A DNA stretch of 64,000 bases from Streptomyces hydrogenans (GTDB taxonomy: Bacteria; Actinomycetota; Actinomycetes; Streptomycetales; Streptomycetaceae). Positions 7,773 through 16,456 of the stretch are shown in pieces (positions within the stretch are counted from its first letter, which is position 1; each line of letters opens with the position of its first letter). The notes below the pieces were generated by a model. It was not told where the DNA came from and made no database searches. It saw only the letters and a list, made by a program, of their open reading frames with translations. The stretch spans positions 1 through 64,000 of the forward strand of contig NZ_BNBS01000026.1 in NCBI RefSeq assembly GCF_014656075.1. The letters are read 5' to 3'. A program made the position numbers and the translations under genes.

Positions 7773-8546
7773 GTGGTCCTGGTGTCGGTCGTGATGCCCG
7801 TCTACAACTCGGCGGCCACCCTCGGCGCGGCCGTCCGGTCGGTGCTCACCCAGACCCACGCCGACCTGGAGCTGCTCGTCACCGACGACCAGTCCTCGGA
7901 CGGCTCCATGGAGCTGCTGCGCGCGTTCGCCGAGCAGGACGAGCGCGTCCTGCCGCGGTCGGCGCCCGAGCGGGGCGGCGCGGGCCGGGCCCGCAACCTC
8001 GCGATCGAGCGGGCCCGCGGCGACTACGTCGCCTTCCTCGACAGCGACGACATGTGGCTCCCGGAGAAGACCGAGAAGCAGCTCGCCTTCGCCGCCGAGG
8101 GCACCGCGCCCCTGACGTTCACCTCGTACTTCAAGATGGACGCCGAGCACGCCGGCGAGAGCACCGACTGGGTGCCGAACGGGCGGGTGATCCGCGCGCG
8201 CGAGCACGTGGACTACCGCGCGATGCTGGTCCGGGACTACATCGGCGCCCTCACCGCCATGTACGACCGCAGGATCCTGGGCACCCGGCTGATGCCGGAG
8301 ATGCGCAAGCGCCAGGACTACGCCCTGTGGCTGTCGATCATGCGGGACGGCGCGGACGCCCGGGGCCTGGCCGAGCCGCTCGCGGTGTACCGGGCCCACC
8401 AGGCGAACTCCCTGTCCTCCAACAAGGCGTCCTTGATCAAGTACAACTGGGAGCTCTACCGCGAGCACGAGCACCTGTCGGTCCCCCGGTCGGCGCGGGC
8501 CCTGGCCGGCGCGGCGTGGCAGTCGCTGCGCAACTCCCGGATCTAG
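7773..8546 (+). CDS. family 2 glycosyltransferase
   Basis: A 257-residue GT-A enzyme. It opens with SVVMPVYNSAATLG, has the nucleotide-binding Asp pair DDQSSDG and the metal-binding motif DSDDMW, and a later KRQDY. The GTG at 7773 is preceded by GGGAG at 7 bases; an in-frame GTG lies five codons upstream. There are no membrane helices, so it acts in the cytoplasm, probably on a lipid-linked or secondary sugar acceptor. The sugar cannot be predicted. Confidence 0.88.
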   Translation: MVLVSVVMPVYNSAATLGAAVRSVLTQTHADLELLVTDDQSSDGSMELLRAFAEQDERVLPRSAPERGGAGRARNLAIERARGDYVAFLDSDDMWLPEKTEKQLAFAAEGTAPLTFTSYFKMDAEHAGESTDWVPNGRVIRAREHVDYRAMLVRDYIGALTAMYDRRILGTRLMPEMRKRQDYALWLSIMRDGADARGLAEPLAVYRAHQANSLSSNKASLIKYNWELYREHEHLSVPRSARALAGAAWQSLRNSRI

Positions 8547-8601
8547 ACCCGGGCCCCGGGGCGGGGCGGGCCCCCGGCTCCCGGCCGAGCGCGTACCGCT
8601 T

Positions 8602-8622
8602 CGCCCCGACCGGGTCGGGGCG
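8602..8622. terminator. hairpin between convergent genes
   Basis: A 9-bp perfect stem (CGCCCCGAC) with a CGG loop, between the glycosyltransferase stop and the convergent GH16 gene stop at 8643. Confidence 0.6.
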
Positions 8623-8642
8623 CGCCCGTCCGGCGGGTGGTG

Positions 8643-9602
8643 TCAGGGCGTCGGGACGGTGTCGACGTGGGCGGTGCCGGTGCTCTGGAAACCGTCCACC
8701 GCCGTGCGGACCTCCGCCGGGGAGACGGCCTCGTCGGCCTTGTAGTAGACCCAGTCGACCTTCATGTCCCAGGTGCGCGGGCCGCCGGTGAACGGGAGGT
8801 CGATGAACCAGTTGCTGAAGTGGATGTCCATCCGCTCGCGCGGCACGTACTTGCCGGAGCTGGTGAACAGCTTCTCGCCGTCCAGGGAGTAGGTGACCTT
8901 TCCGTCCATGGCGGTGATCACCATGGTGTGCCAGCCCCCGAGACGCCGCTCCAGCGTGTGGTGCACCCGGTCCGGCGGGTCGGCCTTGTACCAGCTGACG
9001 TTGTCGAGCTGCGGCCCCACCGAACCCCAGCCGCCGTTCGGCAGGTACTCGAAGTCGAGTTCGCTGTAGTTCTCCGAGGAGTCCGCCGGGGAGATCGGGA
9101 AGAAGGTCTGGACGACGTGGTCGCCGTTCCGTCCGCTCGTGGGCTCGTCGCCGAGGTGGACCCGGGCGGCGAACGTCCCCGTGAAGAACTTCCGGCCGGT
9201 GGTCTGCACCTCGACCTGCGTGGTGCCCGGCGCGGTGCCGTCGGTGGAGGAGCGCAGGCGCAGCACCTTGCCCCCCTCGGCGGCCGGATCGGCGGGGAAG
9301 GAGGCGCCCTCGGCGCTCCAGGTGTCCTTGATCCCCGGGCCGCCCCCGCCGTCGCGGATCCGCCAGCCGTGCTCGGCGAACGAAGCGTCGCCGACGCCGG
9401 TGTAGTCGAAGTCGTCGAACAGGGTGCCCGGCGGTCCGGTGGGCGTCGGTGAGGCGCTCCGCGTGGGCCCGGCGGCGTCGCCTCCGGCGTCGCCCCCGCT
9501 AGCCGCGGGGCCGGCGGAGCACGCGGCGAGCGCGCACAGGAGGGCGGGCAGGGCGAGCGCCGTCCACGCGCGGCGTCGAGAGGGGCGGCGGGGCTGGCTC
9601 AC
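8643..9602 (-). CDS. GH16-like secreted lipoprotein (laminarinase/lectin fold)
   Basis: A 319-residue exported lipoprotein: signal peptide with lipobox ALAAC, a Pro/Thr/Ser spacer, then a concanavalin-like domain with the GH16 catalytic signature ELDFE (Glu181, Asp183, Glu185). The GTG at 9602 is chosen for its AAGGAG site six bases upstream. The family cleaves beta-1,3- or beta-1,4-glucans; the substrate cannot be told. It sits near the exopolysaccharide synthase genes and could trim their product. Confidence 0.82.
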   Translation of the reverse strand: MSQPRRPSRRRAWTALALPALLCALAACSAGPAASGGDAGGDAAGPTRSASPTPTGPPGTLFDDFDYTGVGDASFAEHGWRIRDGGGGPGIKDTWSAEGASFPADPAAEGGKVLRLRSSTDGTAPGTTQVEVQTTGRKFFTGTFAARVHLGDEPTSGRNGDHVVQTFFPISPADSSENYSELDFEYLPNGGWGSVGPQLDNVSWYKADPPDRVHHTLERRLGGWHTMVITAMDGKVTYSLDGEKLFTSSGKYVPRERMDIHFSNWFIDLPFTGGPRTWDMKVDWVYYKADEAVSPAEVRTAVDGFQSTGTAHVDTVPTP

Positions 9603-9894
9603 GCGGGCTCCTTGGGGCGTCGTGCGATGGCCGGGCACGCCCCTGACAGGGGGTCGAACGCTGATCGCATGAATGGAGGCGTCATCCTAGCGAAGGGTTT
9701 CGGCCACCCCATCGCGCATGCCAGAGCCCGTCGTTCCCCGAGCCGGGTCACGGCCGTCGGCATACCGATCCGGTTACGACATGCGAGCGGAGCACACCCA
9801 AAGCGGATATAGCGAACCAATCGCCCGAAGGCATCCGCTACGGTGCGCTCTACGTTTCAGCGGTCTACGCTCCTGCACAAAAAGGCCACACCAG

Positions 9895-10188
9895 ATGCGC
9901 CAAGCCTCCCCATTCTTCGAGAGTGGACCGGCATACCCGGAACACCTCGGCGTGGCCGAAACCAGCCCCCAGGAGCCGGTTCCGGCACCGGTGTTCGTCG
10001 ACCAGTCGGGACTGCGCAGCCGGCTCTTCCGGCGCCTCGGCTGGCCGGTCTCCGTGGTCGGCGCGATCCTGGCGGCCGTCATGGGCGGCAGCCTGATCGG
10101 CATGCAGTCGGACGCTCCGGCGATGGAGATACCGCCGGGGCCCGCCTACCTGCCCACCAGCGGACCCCTGCCTCCCTTCTGGCCCTGA
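9895..10188 (+). CDS. single-pass membrane protein, unknown
   Basis: A 97-residue protein with a polar N-terminal half, one membrane helix (WPVSVVGAILAAVMGGSLIG, about 57-76) and a short Pro-rich outer tail. I recognise no family. It lies 160 bases upstream of, and parallel to, the deacetylase-glycosyltransferase gene, so it may be an accessory of that synthase. The upstream 290 bases are comparatively AT-rich and probably carry the promoter. Confidence 0.65.
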   Translation: MRQASPFFESGPAYPEHLGVAETSPQEPVPAPVFVDQSGLRSRLFRRLGWPVSVVGAILAAVMGGSLIGMQSDAPAMEIPPGPAYLPTSGPLPPFWP

Positions 10189-10348
10189 CCGGCGCGGTCC
10201 GCGACACCCCGACCGAGGAGTCCGGCCCCCACGCCGAACGCCGTGACGTCCCACGGCCCCACCGCGACCGTCGTGCCGCGCGGAGCGCAAGCCCGCGGGC
10301 CCGCCGAGCGCGCCTGATCGTCCGCACCACCCCTCCCCAGGAGCGCCC

Positions 10349-12505
10349 TTGTCCCGCCACCAGCGTCGTCGGCAGTCCCTGCTGAGACCGCGCCGACTGG
10401 CCGCGCCACCGCTGCGCTTCTTCATGCCGCTGTCCCTGCTGGCCTGTCTGCTCGTGCTCCTCGTGCTCCGCGGCCTCGCCACCAACGAGGCGTTCCACGA
10501 CACCCGGATCGCGACCTCGGTCGACAAGACCACCGTGCCGGAGACCCTGCTCAAGGGCGGCCCGGTCATCGACGCGCGCGGCGAGCGGAACGAGCGCCCG
10601 GTGAGCTATCGGATCCCCGACCGCACCGCGGTCCTGAGCTTCGACGACGGCCCCTCGCCGGAGTGGACCCCGAAGATCCTGGACGTGCTCGCGGCCCACG
10701 ACATCCACGCGGTCTTCTTCGTGACCGGCGCGATGACCACGCGCCACCCGGAGCTGATCCGGCAGATCGTCGCGGGCGGCCACGAGATCGGCGTGCACAC
10801 CTTCACCCACCCCGACCTGGCGTACCAGTCCGAAGCCCGGATCAGCTGGGAGCTGGGGCAGACGCAGCTGGCGCTGGCCGGTGTCGCGGGCATCCACAGC
10901 GCGCTGTTCCGCCCGCCGTACTCCTCCGACGCCTCGGCGCTCGACGACTGGAACTACCCGGTGATCAAGTACGTGGGCTCCCACGGCTACCTCACCGCGT
11001 TCATCGACCGTGACACCGACGACTGGAAGCGTCCCGGCGTCGACGCGATCGTCGAGGCGGCGATGCCCCGCAAGCCCGGCGCGGGCGAGCTGATCCTGCT
11101 GCACGACGCGGGCGGCGACCGTACCGAGACCCTCGCCGCGCTGGAGCGGATCATCGACAAGCTGCAGGGCGAGGGCTACCGCTTCGGCACCATCTCGGAG
11201 GCGCTCGGCGCCACCGACGCCAACGTGCGGGTGGAGGGCTACCAGCTGTGGGCGGGCAAGGGGTTCATCTGGGCCAGCCGGGCGGCCGTGCTCACCCTGC
11301 CGGTCCTGGTCGGGCTGCTGGCCGTCGTCGGCTTCCTCAACTTCGGCCGGTTCGCGCTGATGCTCGTCCTGGCCCCGCTCCACGCCCGGCGCTCCCGGCG
11401 GCGGGACGCGTGGGGGGCGCCCGTCACCGAGCCGGTCACCGTCCTCGTCCCGGCCTACAACGAACGCGAGTGCATCGCGAACACCCTGAACTCGCTGGCC
11501 TCCAGTGACTACCCGATCGAGGTCATCGTCGTCGACGACGGCTCCACGGACGGCACGGCGGACATCGTCGAGGCGATGGCGCTGCCGTTCGTCCGGCTGA
11601 TCCGCCAGGCCAACGGCGGCAAGTCCAGCGCGCTCAACACCGGCATCGCGGCCGCGTCGTACGACATCATCGTGATGATGGACGGCGACACCGTCTTCGA
11701 GCCGTCCACCGTGCGCGAGCTGGTCCAGCCGTTCGGCGACCGGACGATCGGCGCGGTCGCGGGCAACGCCAAGGTCGGCAACCGCGAGAGCCTGATCGGC
11801 GCCTGGCAGCACATCGAGTACGTCCTCGGCCACAACCTGGACCGCCGGATGTACGACATGCTCAACGTCATCCCGACCATCCCCGGCGCGGTCGGCGCCT
11901 TCCGCAAGGAGGCCCTGCGGCGGGTCGGCGGGATGAGCGACGACACCCTCGCCGAGGACACCGACATCACCATGGCGGTGCTCTGCGACGGCTGGCGGAT
12001 CGTCTACGCCGAACGCGCCCGCGCCTGGACCGAGGCCCCCGCCAGCCTCCAGCAGCTCTGGTCCCAGCGGTACCGCTGGAGCTACGGCAGCATGCAGGCG
12101 ATGTGGAAGCACCGCCGTGCCGTGACCTCCCGCGGTCCGGCCGGACGCTTCGGCCGGCTCGGGCTGCCGCTCGTCGTGATGTTCGGCGTGGTCGCCCCGC
12201 TGCTCGCGCCGCTGGTCGACATGTTCCTGCTGTACGGGGTGCTCTTCGCGGACGCCCCGATCACCCTCGCCAGCTGGGGCGGCTTCATCCTGCTCCAGGC
12301 CGCGCTGTCGTGGTACGCCTTCCGGCTCGACGGCGAGAAGCCCCTGCACCTGATCAGCCTGCCGGTCCAGCAGGTGGTCTACCGCCAGCTGATGTACATC
12401 GTCCTGCTGCAGTCCGTGATCACGGCGCTGACCGGTGGCCGGCTGCGCTGGCAGAAGCTCCGGCGCACCGGCGAGGTCGCCGCACCGGTGGAGGTCCGAG
12501 CATGA
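10349..12505 (+). CDS. bifunctional polysaccharide deacetylase / family 2 glycosyltransferase
   Basis: A 718-residue fusion. Residues 25-42 form a membrane anchor. Residues about 85-290 are an extracytoplasmic NodB/CE4 deacetylase with SFDDGPSP (Asp99-Asp100), metal ligands in HTFTH (His150, His154), RPPYSS and LHDAGG. A helix pair near 310-345 leads to a cytoplasmic GT2 domain with DDGSTDG (about 395), DGD, EDTD and QQLWSQRYRW (about 567-576), the signature of processive hyaluronan/PNAG-type synthases, then further helices. The TTG start has an AGGAG site 7 bases upstream. It resembles the MatB-type enzyme used by Streptomyces for a PNAG-like adhesive. The acyltransferase gene overlaps it. 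Confidence 0.9.
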   Translation: MSRHQRRRQSLLRPRRLAAPPLRFFMPLSLLACLLVLLVLRGLATNEAFHDTRIATSVDKTTVPETLLKGGPVIDARGERNERPVSYRIPDRTAVLSFDDGPSPEWTPKILDVLAAHDIHAVFFVTGAMTTRHPELIRQIVAGGHEIGVHTFTHPDLAYQSEARISWELGQTQLALAGVAGIHSALFRPPYSSDASALDDWNYPVIKYVGSHGYLTAFIDRDTDDWKRPGVDAIVEAAMPRKPGAGELILLHDAGGDRTETLAALERIIDKLQGEGYRFGTISEALGATDANVRVEGYQLWAGKGFIWASRAAVLTLPVLVGLLAVVGFLNFGRFALMLVLAPLHARRSRRRDAWGAPVTEPVTVLVPAYNERECIANTLNSLASSDYPIEVIVVDDGSTDGTADIVEAMALPFVRLIRQANGGKSSALNTGIAAASYDIIVMMDGDTVFEPSTVRELVQPFGDRTIGAVAGNAKVGNRESLIGAWQHIEYVLGHNLDRRMYDMLNVIPTIPGAVGAFRKEALRRVGGMSDDTLAEDTDITMAVLCDGWRIVYAERARAWTEAPASLQQLWSQRYRWSYGSMQAMWKHRRAVTSRGPAGRFGRLGLPLVVMFGVVAPLLAPLVDMFLLYGVLFADAPITLASWGGFILLQAALSWYAFRLDGEKPLHLISLPVQQVVYRQLMYIVLLQSVITALTGGRLRWQKLRRTGEVAAPVEVRA

Positions 12506-13767
12506 CCGCGTCCTTCGAGTCCGTGAGCGGACAGGAGACCCTCCAGCTGCGCGTCCCCGCCGTGCTGCGACGGGAACCGGCGCGCGAGCCGGTGCCGGAC
12601 CCCACGGCGCCGTCCAGGGCCAAGGGCGGCCGGGACCGCTACTTCGACCTGCTGCGCGCCCTGGCGCTGGTCCGCGTGGTGATCTACCACAACTTCGGCT
12701 GGTTCTGGCTGCCCGTCGTCTTCCCGTCGATGGGCGTGATGTTCGCGCTGGCCGGTCTGCTGATGGCCCGTTCCCTCAGTCGGCCCGCCCTCGGCGTCAT
12801 CCGGGGGCGACTGCGCCGGCTGCTGCCGCCGATGTGGCTGTTCGGCGCGATCGTGGTCACCGCCCAGATCCTGGACGGCGACTCGCCCGACGCCGAGGGG
12901 CACCCCGAGTGGTGGTGGGGCAAGCTGCTGTTCTGGATCCTGCCGCTGAGCACCCCGCCGTACGCCGAGGCGCTGAACGGTCTCGACCACCTCGTGGGGC
13001 CGGGCTGGGCGGTGCAGGTCATCGTCCCGCTCTGGTACCTCCGCGCGTACCTCTGGTTCGTCCTGCTGTCGCCGCTGATGCTGTGGGCGCTGCGCCGGAT
13101 GCCGGTGGTGACGCTGTGCGCGCCGCTCGCGCTGGCGATCGTCCTGAACACCTTCTTCATCGACCAGGAGTTCCTCTACGGCCGGGTCTGGGAGAACACC
13201 AGCGACTTCGCCACCTTCGGCTCCTGCTGGATCCTCGGCATGGCCCACCAGGAGGGCCTGCTCAAGAAGATCCCGCGGTACGTCGTGCCGTCCGTCGCGC
13301 CGCTGATCATGGTGGCCGGCTGGTGGTACCTCCAGACCCGGCCGGTCGATCCGACCGTGCACACCGACATCGAGAGCTGGCCGGTGGCCCAGGCGCTGTG
13401 GTCCTTCGGCTTCGTCGCCCTCCTGCTCCACGTCAGCCCCTCCTGGCAGCAGTGGCCCCGACCGCTGGAACGCTGGAACGGACTGATCAGCCTGCTCAAC
13501 TCCCGCGCCGTCAGCGTCTACCTCTGGCACCAGGTCGCGCTGGTGGCCGCCATCCCCCTGATCGACCCCCTCTGGTCCGTCGGCTTCTTCTACGAGTACT
13601 TCCGGTGGCTGCTGGCCAGCCAGTGGTTCCCGCTGCTGGTGGCGATCCCCCTGATCGGACTGCTGGTGCTGACCTTCGGCTGGGTCGAGGACGTGGCCGC
13701 GAAGCGCTCCCCGCGGCTCTTCCCCTACCCGCGCCGGGTGCGGGGCAGGCGCCGGGCCGGCGTCTGA
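12502..13767 (+). CDS. acyltransferase family 3 (OafA-like) membrane protein
   Basis: A 421-residue integral membrane protein with about ten helices and the acyltransferase-3 features: RYFDLLRALALVRVVIYHNFGW with the catalytic-type His, and RGRLRRLLPPMW. Such proteins O- or N-acylate surface sugars. The ATG overlaps the synthase stop (ATGA), so it is made with it and probably modifies the polymer it makes. Confidence 0.88.
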   Translation: MTASFESVSGQETLQLRVPAVLRREPAREPVPDPTAPSRAKGGRDRYFDLLRALALVRVVIYHNFGWFWLPVVFPSMGVMFALAGLLMARSLSRPALGVIRGRLRRLLPPMWLFGAIVVTAQILDGDSPDAEGHPEWWWGKLLFWILPLSTPPYAEALNGLDHLVGPGWAVQVIVPLWYLRAYLWFVLLSPLMLWALRRMPVVTLCAPLALAIVLNTFFIDQEFLYGRVWENTSDFATFGSCWILGMAHQEGLLKKIPRYVVPSVAPLIMVAGWWYLQTRPVDPTVHTDIESWPVAQALWSFGFVALLLHVSPSWQQWPRPLERWNGLISLLNSRAVSVYLWHQVALVAAIPLIDPLWSVGFFYEYFRWLLASQWFPLLVAIPLIGLLVLTFGWVEDVAAKRSPRLFPYPRRVRGRRRAGV

Positions 13768-13786
13768 CGCGGGCCGTCCGGCGGCG

Positions 13787-14737
13787 CTACCGCGTCCTCG
13801 TCGCCCCATCGGGCCGGGGGCCGGAGCCGGGGAGGTCCGCCGGGTGGAGGGACTCCGCCGCCGCGGCGGCGACGGTCCGGGCCACGAGGGCCAGGGCCGG
13901 TACGTCGAGCTTCCACTGCTGCCAGTAGAGGGGGACGTCGACGTGCCGGCCCGGTGCGAGGTCGGTGAGGGCGCCGGACCGGAGCAGGGGCAGGGCCTGG
14001 GGTTCGGGGACCAGGCCCCAGCCGAGGCCTGCGGTGACGGCGTCGCGGAAGCCCTCCGAGGTGGGCACGAGGTGCCGGACCGGGCTCGCGCCCGGGGCGC
14101 CGGGCACCAGGGCGCGGACGAAGCGGTCCTGGAGCTCGTCGCGCCGGTCGAAGACGATCACCGGGGCGTCCGGCAGCAGCTCCTCCAGCGGACCGCCCGA
14201 CAGGTGCCGGGCCGCGAACGGCGGGCTCGCCAACGGGAGGTAGCGCGCCAGGCCCAGGGGACGGACGGTGCAGCCGGCGACCGGTTCCGCCGAGGACGTC
14301 ACCGCCGCCATCACCTGTCCGTCGCGCAGCAGGGCCGCGGTGTGCGCCTCGTCCTCGCGGTGCAGCTCGAAGCAGACCGGCGGGTCCCGCGGCACCCGGG
14401 TCAGGGCAGGGAGGAACCAGGTGGCCAGGGAGTCCGCGTTCACCGCGACGGGCAGCCGGGCGGGGTCCGGTCCTCCCGCGATGCCCAGCTCCGTCAGGGC
14501 GTCCCGCTCCAGCGCGGCCAGCCGCCGCGCGTACCGCACGACCACCTCGCCGGACTCCGTCGGCCGGACCGGCTTGGTGCGGGTGAGGAGGACCCGTCCG
14601 GTGCGCCGCTCCAGCGTCTTGACGCGCTGGCTGACGGCGGAGGGCGTCACGTGCAGGGCCTCGGCGGCGGCGTCGAACGTGCCCGCGTCGATGACGGCGA
14701 GCAGCGTGCGGACCTGGTCGAGGGGCAGCTGATCCAT
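13787..14737 (-). CDS. argP: LysR-type regulator, ArgP family
   Basis: A 316-residue LysR regulator. The N-terminal winged helix (about 1-65) includes FDAAAEALHVTPSAVSQRVKTLE; the rest is the effector domain. The N-terminus MDQLPLDQVRTLLAV is characteristic of ArgP/LysG regulators of arginine and lysine export. ATG 14737 is preferred over an in-frame GTG two codons upstream; neither has a clear ribosome site. It is divergent from lysE, the usual target. Confidence 0.9.
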   Translation of the reverse strand: MDQLPLDQVRTLLAVIDAGTFDAAAEALHVTPSAVSQRVKTLERRTGRVLLTRTKPVRPTESGEVVVRYARRLAALERDALTELGIAGGPDPARLPVAVNADSLATWFLPALTRVPRDPPVCFELHREDEAHTAALLRDGQVMAAVTSSAEPVAGCTVRPLGLARYLPLASPPFAARHLSGGPLEELLPDAPVIVFDRRDELQDRFVRALVPGAPGASPVRHLVPTSEGFRDAVTAGLGWGLVPEPQALPLLRSGALTDLAPGRHVDVPLYWQQWKLDVPALALVARTVAAAAAESLHPADLPGSGPRPDGATRTR

Positions 14738-14818
14738 GGGCACAGCTTAAGCACGGCTACATGTGGCTAAGAATCTTCAGCTGTACTGATGGGCGGGGCG
14801 GCTCGTAGCGTCGACGCC
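14738..14818. promoter_or_regulatory. divergent argP/lysE promoter region
   Basis: An 81-base gap holding both promoters. It contains an imperfect dyad centred on ACATGT (GGCTACATGTGGCT, about 14755-14768) flanked by TTAAGC and GCTAAG, a plausible LysR-type operator. Confidence 0.45.
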
Positions 14819-15442
14819 ATGAACAGCGGCATCATCCCGGCGGCCGTCGCCGGATTCGGCACGGGCCTGTCCCTCATCGTCGCCATCGGCGCCCAGAACG
14901 CCTTCGTCCTGCGACAGGGGGCGCGCCGGCAGGCCGTCCTCGCGGTGGTCGGCATCTGCGCGGTGTCCGACGCGCTCCTCATCGCCCTCGGAGTGGCCGG
15001 ACTCGGGGCCGTCGTCACCGCCTGGCCCGCCGGACTGACCGTGGTCGGCCTGGCCGGCGGCGCCTTCCTGATCTGCTACGGACTCCTGGCCGCCCGCCGC
15101 GCCCTGCGCCCCGCCGGGGAGGCGCTCGCGACGAAGGGCGCCGCGGCCGGCTCCGTACGCACCGCCGTGCTCACCTGTCTGGCCATGACCTGGCTCAATC
15201 CGCACGTCTACCTGGACACCGTGCTGCTGCTCGGCTCCGTCGCCGCCGACCGGGGCTCGCTGCGCTGGGTCTTCGGCCTCGGCGCGATGCTGGCGAGCCT
15301 CACGTGGTTCGCCGGCCTCGGCTACGGCGCCCGCCTCCTCGGCGGCGTCCTCTCCCGTCCCGCCGCCTGGCGCGTCCTGGACACGCTCGTGGCCGCGACC
15401 ATGCTCGCCATGGGCGTCATGCTGCTGGCCCGCACGGTCTGA
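14819..15442 (+). CDS. lysE: LysE/ArgO family basic amino-acid exporter
   Basis: A 207-residue membrane protein with the LysE pattern: GFGTGLSLIVAIGAQNAFVLRQG near the start and LTWLNPHVYLDT-like CLAMTWLNPHVYLDTVLL in the middle; about six helices. It exports lysine and/or arginine. ATG 14819 gives the family N-terminus. Its expression should be controlled by the divergent ArgP-type regulator. Confidence 0.92.
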   Translation: MNSGIIPAAVAGFGTGLSLIVAIGAQNAFVLRQGARRQAVLAVVGICAVSDALLIALGVAGLGAVVTAWPAGLTVVGLAGGAFLICYGLLAARRALRPAGEALATKGAAAGSVRTAVLTCLAMTWLNPHVYLDTVLLLGSVAADRGSLRWVFGLGAMLASLTWFAGLGYGARLLGGVLSRPAAWRVLDTLVAATMLAMGVMLLARTV

Positions 15443-15461
15443 TCCGCCCCGGGCTCGGCGG

Positions 15462-16454
15462 CTACCGCGCCGCGAGGGTCGGGGAGGAGGCGCCGCGGGC
15501 CAGCGCGCGGGGGGAGCCGGAGCCGTCGGCGGGGACCGACCAGACGTCCCCGCCCCGGCCGTAGGCGAGGGTGGCGGTGTCCGTCCAGAGGGCCTGGTCG
15601 TCGATGCCGCGCCCTTCCGCGACGGGGTGTTCGCGGCCGGTGGCCAGGTCGAGGACGTACAGCCGCCAGGGCTCGCGCGGCCCTTCGGAGACCCGCTTCT
15701 TGAACGCGACCCGGGTGCCGTCGGGGGAGAGGGAGGGGCACTCGACGTTCTCGCGCAGGGCGCGGGCCGACCAGTTCGCCAGGTCGCCCTCGACGAGGTG
15801 GGTGCGGCCGCCGGTCGAGACGGTGGCGTAGAAGCGGTTGTCGTCGGCGGCGAAGCCGACGCCCCAGTAGTTGACGTCCGGGGCGTGGTGGCGCCGCCCG
15901 CCGAGGGTCAGCGGGATCTGCTCGATGTTCTTCACCAGATAGCCGGTGCGCAGGTCGAGCACGGAGGTGCGGGTGGAGAAGGACGAGCGGGCGTACGAGT
16001 CCCCGGTGGCGAACATCGTCCAGGCGAGCACGTTCCCGGAGGCGGAGACCCGGGCCCGGCTGGGGATGCCCGGCAGGCCGATGCGGCGGACCTCGCGGAG
16101 CCGGCGGTCGAGCACGATCGCGTACGAGCGGGCCGGGACGCCCGGCCGCCGCTGGAGGCACAGGGCGGTGTTCCCGGCCGCGTGGAAGCGGTCGCAGGCC
16201 GGACCGCCGGTCACCCGGCCGCCGGGCGCGGACGGGTCCACGCGCGCGACGCGCCCGGTCGCGGTGTCCCGGACGTAGAGCACGCCGGGGCCGGCGCCGT
16301 CCAGGGTGAAGCCGGGATCGGCGGCGCGGTCGGCGGCCCGGTGGCCCGAGGCGGCCCGCAGGGTGTAGGCGGTGGCTCCGCCGCCGAGCAGCAGGAGCGC
16401 GAGGACGATGATCCAGACGCGGGCGCGGGGGGAGAAGCCGGTCGGGACGGGCAT
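15462..16454 (-). CDS. membrane-anchored TolB-like beta-propeller protein
   Basis: A 330-residue protein: one signal-anchor helix (WIIVLALLLLGGGATAY, about 14-30), then an extracellular domain of repeated short blades such as GVLYVRDTATGRVARVD and CPSLSPDGTRVAFKKR, typical of TolB/WD40-like propellers. Paired cysteines may be disulfides. It starts 2 bases after the MFS stop, so it is coupled to it. It probably binds a ligand or partner at the surface; function unknown. Confidence 0.8.
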   Translation of the reverse strand: MPVPTGFSPRARVWIIVLALLLLGGGATAYTLRAASGHRAADRAADPGFTLDGAGPGVLYVRDTATGRVARVDPSAPGGRVTGGPACDRFHAAGNTALCLQRRPGVPARSYAIVLDRRLREVRRIGLPGIPSRARVSASGNVLAWTMFATGDSYARSSFSTRTSVLDLRTGYLVKNIEQIPLTLGGRRHHAPDVNYWGVGFAADDNRFYATVSTGGRTHLVEGDLANWSARALRENVECPSLSPDGTRVAFKKRVSEGPREPWRLYVLDLATGREHPVAEGRGIDDQALWTDTATLAYGRGGDVWSVPADGSGSPRALARGASSPTLAAR

Positions 16455-16456
16455 GG

